This document shows, one piece after another, positions 6,174 to 6,894 of a stretch of 6,894 nucleotides of DNA; position 1 is the first letter of the stretch, and each line of letters begins with the position of its first letter. Below the pieces are notes generated by a model. It worked only from the letters and a program-made list of their open reading frames with translations. It searched no databases and was not told the DNA's origin. The position numbers and the translations under genes were made by a program. This DNA is from Bacillota bacterium (GTDB lineage: Bacteria; Bacillota; Bacilli; Bacillales; Cytobacillaceae), in NCBI GenBank assembly GCA_030705745.1, contig JAUZPT010000157.1, positions 1-6,894 of the forward strand, read 5' to 3'.

Positions 6174-6300
6174 AGATTAATGAACTCCTACCTAATCCGC
6201 GCGTGTTATCCTGTAAATAATAATTGCCGCTTGATAACAAGGTTTTAATCGACTTTGTATCGCCCAGCACACCGATTCCTGTACCAGATGTCGATTGATT
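6172..6300 (-). pseudogene. Remnant of an M4 (thermolysin/bacillolysin-type) neutral protease gene
   Basis: Read on the minus strand, codons from about 6291 to 6196 encode TSGTGIGVLGDTKSIKTLLS followed by SGNYYLQDNTRG. This closely follows the first residues of mature thermolysin-like proteases (a GVLGD.K block, then YYLQDNTRG). Similarity ends abruptly after NTRG. The frame then runs LGRSSLI to a stop at 6174-6172, within the terminator of the exporter. Upstream, the open frame reaches back to about 6360, but that part looks unrelated, and an ATG at 6345 has no ribosome binding site. The signal peptide, propeptide, zinc-binding HExxH helix and everything after are missing. It is a fragment of roughly 30-35 codons from a gene of more than 500, so it cannot make a protease. 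Deletion or recombination at this junction is the likely cause. Confidence 0.75.
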
Positions 6301-6425
6301 GAATGAAGAGAAAGGAAAAGTAATAAAAATTCGGAGAAACACCATTCTAATGCGAGAAATTTATTGAAAAAAAGGAGATAGTGTACAATAAGAAAAAAGA
6401 TACCATGAAAAGATAGGATGAAACG

Positions 6426-6894
6426 ATGAGAAAAGAAGCCGTTTTAAAAGTGAAACGGAAATATACAAGCCAACTCAAAAGCGGCTACCCGCTCATTTCC
6501 AAAGAAGCATTAGTCTCTCCGAATGAACTCGAACATGAAGGTACGATCGTGAACCTTGTTGATGAAAAAAACAACTTTATCGCTAAGGGATATTACGGCA
6601 AACAAAATAAAGGTTATGGTTGGTTATTGAGCAGAAATGAACACGAAACGTTTGATCACGCTTTTTTTGAAAAGAAAATTAAAGCAGCAATTAACAATAG
6701 AGAGCTTTATTACGCAAGCAAGGAGACGACGTCGTTCAGGGTGTTTAATGGGGAAGGAGACGGCATCGGGGGCTTGACGATTGATTATTACGACGGATAC
6801 TATCTTCTCACTTGGTATAGTCAGGGAATCTATCATTATCGGGACGCCATTCTGCTCTCACTTGAGAAATTGGTCAAATATAAAGGCATTTATC
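6426..6894 (+). CDS. PUA-domain SAM-dependent rRNA methyltransferase, RlmI/YwbD type (N-terminal part)
   Basis: The gene runs off the right edge. The 156 visible codons cover the N-terminal PUA domain (about 1-75, including GYPLISKEAL at 20-29 and IVNLVDEKNNFIAKGYY at 41-57). The start of the following domain has the family block TTSFRVFNGEGDGIGGLTID (102-121). Relatives are cytoplasmic class I methyltransferases of about 390-400 residues that modify a base in 23S rRNA: E. coli RlmI makes m5C, and Bacillus has YwbD. The SAM-binding and catalytic motifs lie outside the window, so the target base cannot be stated. ATG 6426 has AGGATG five bases upstream. A possible but poor promoter is TTGAAA (6364-6369) with TACAAT (6384-6389), spaced only 14 bases. 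Transcription is separate from the exporter because of the strong terminator between them. Confidence 0.88.
   Translation, partial: MRKEAVLKVKRKYTSQLKSGYPLISKEALVSPNELEHEGTIVNLVDEKNNFIAKGYYGKQNKGYGWLLSRNEHETFDHAFFEKKIKAAINNRELYYASKETTSFRVFNGEGDGIGGLTIDYYDGYYLLTWYSQGIYHYRDAILLSLEKLVKYKGIY

Noticed and set aside
6172..6345. A complete 57-codon small protein gene on the minus strand
   Set aside because: The ATG at 6345 has no ribosome binding site, and the first part of the frame does not match the M4 similarity that follows, so a gene fragment explains it better.
6381..6416. An 11-codon GTG-initiated frame after AAAGGAG, possibly a leader peptide of the rRNA methyltransferase
   Set aside because: The gap between the binding site and GTG is only three bases, the codons show no regulatory pattern, and a candidate -10 box overlaps its start.

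Overview
The window looks like chromosomal DNA from a low-GC, spore-former-type Firmicute, most likely Bacillaceae. The evidence is the AT-rich base composition, strong AGGAGG-type ribosome binding sites, A-tract/hairpin/T-tract terminators, a POT peptide transporter like Bacillus YclF, a remnant of a thermolysin-type neutral protease, and a YwbD-like rRNA methyltransferase at the right edge. The species cannot be named from the sequence alone.

Layout: 1-189 is AT-rich and holds no gene I can support. A terminator (190-226) closes a minus-strand proton-coupled peptide transporter (255-1745), which has a good SigA-type promoter. About 440 bases without a convincing gene follow. They end in a strong hairpin that serves as the terminator of a second minus-strand gene (2187-3233). 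That gene is the most unusual in the window: a Cro/XRE-like helix-turn-helix joined to a body that aligns with the nucleotide-binding and C-terminal domains of the F1 ATP synthase beta subunit. It lacks the beta-barrel and has a ruined Walker A lysine/threonine.

Divergent from it, on the plus strand, is a three-part protein (3477-4700): a MerR-type DNA-binding domain, a coiled coil, a Cys4 zinc ribbon and a class I SAM-dependent methyltransferase. It is followed by a DHA3/MefA-like MFS exporter (4812-6155). A terminator lies between the two, but the exporter has a candidate promoter of its own with a long, MerR-like spacer. A plausible reading is a regulator/methyltransferase controlling or accompanying an efflux pump; this is inference. 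Both genes place their stop codon in the loop of their own terminator.

Between the exporter and the right edge lies a short minus-strand fragment that matches the start of mature M4 metalloproteases (thermolysin/bacillolysin), the debris of a lost protease gene. The window ends inside a PUA-domain RNA methyltransferase of the RlmI/YwbD type (6426 onwards).

All family assignments come from reading motifs by eye. No database search was possible.
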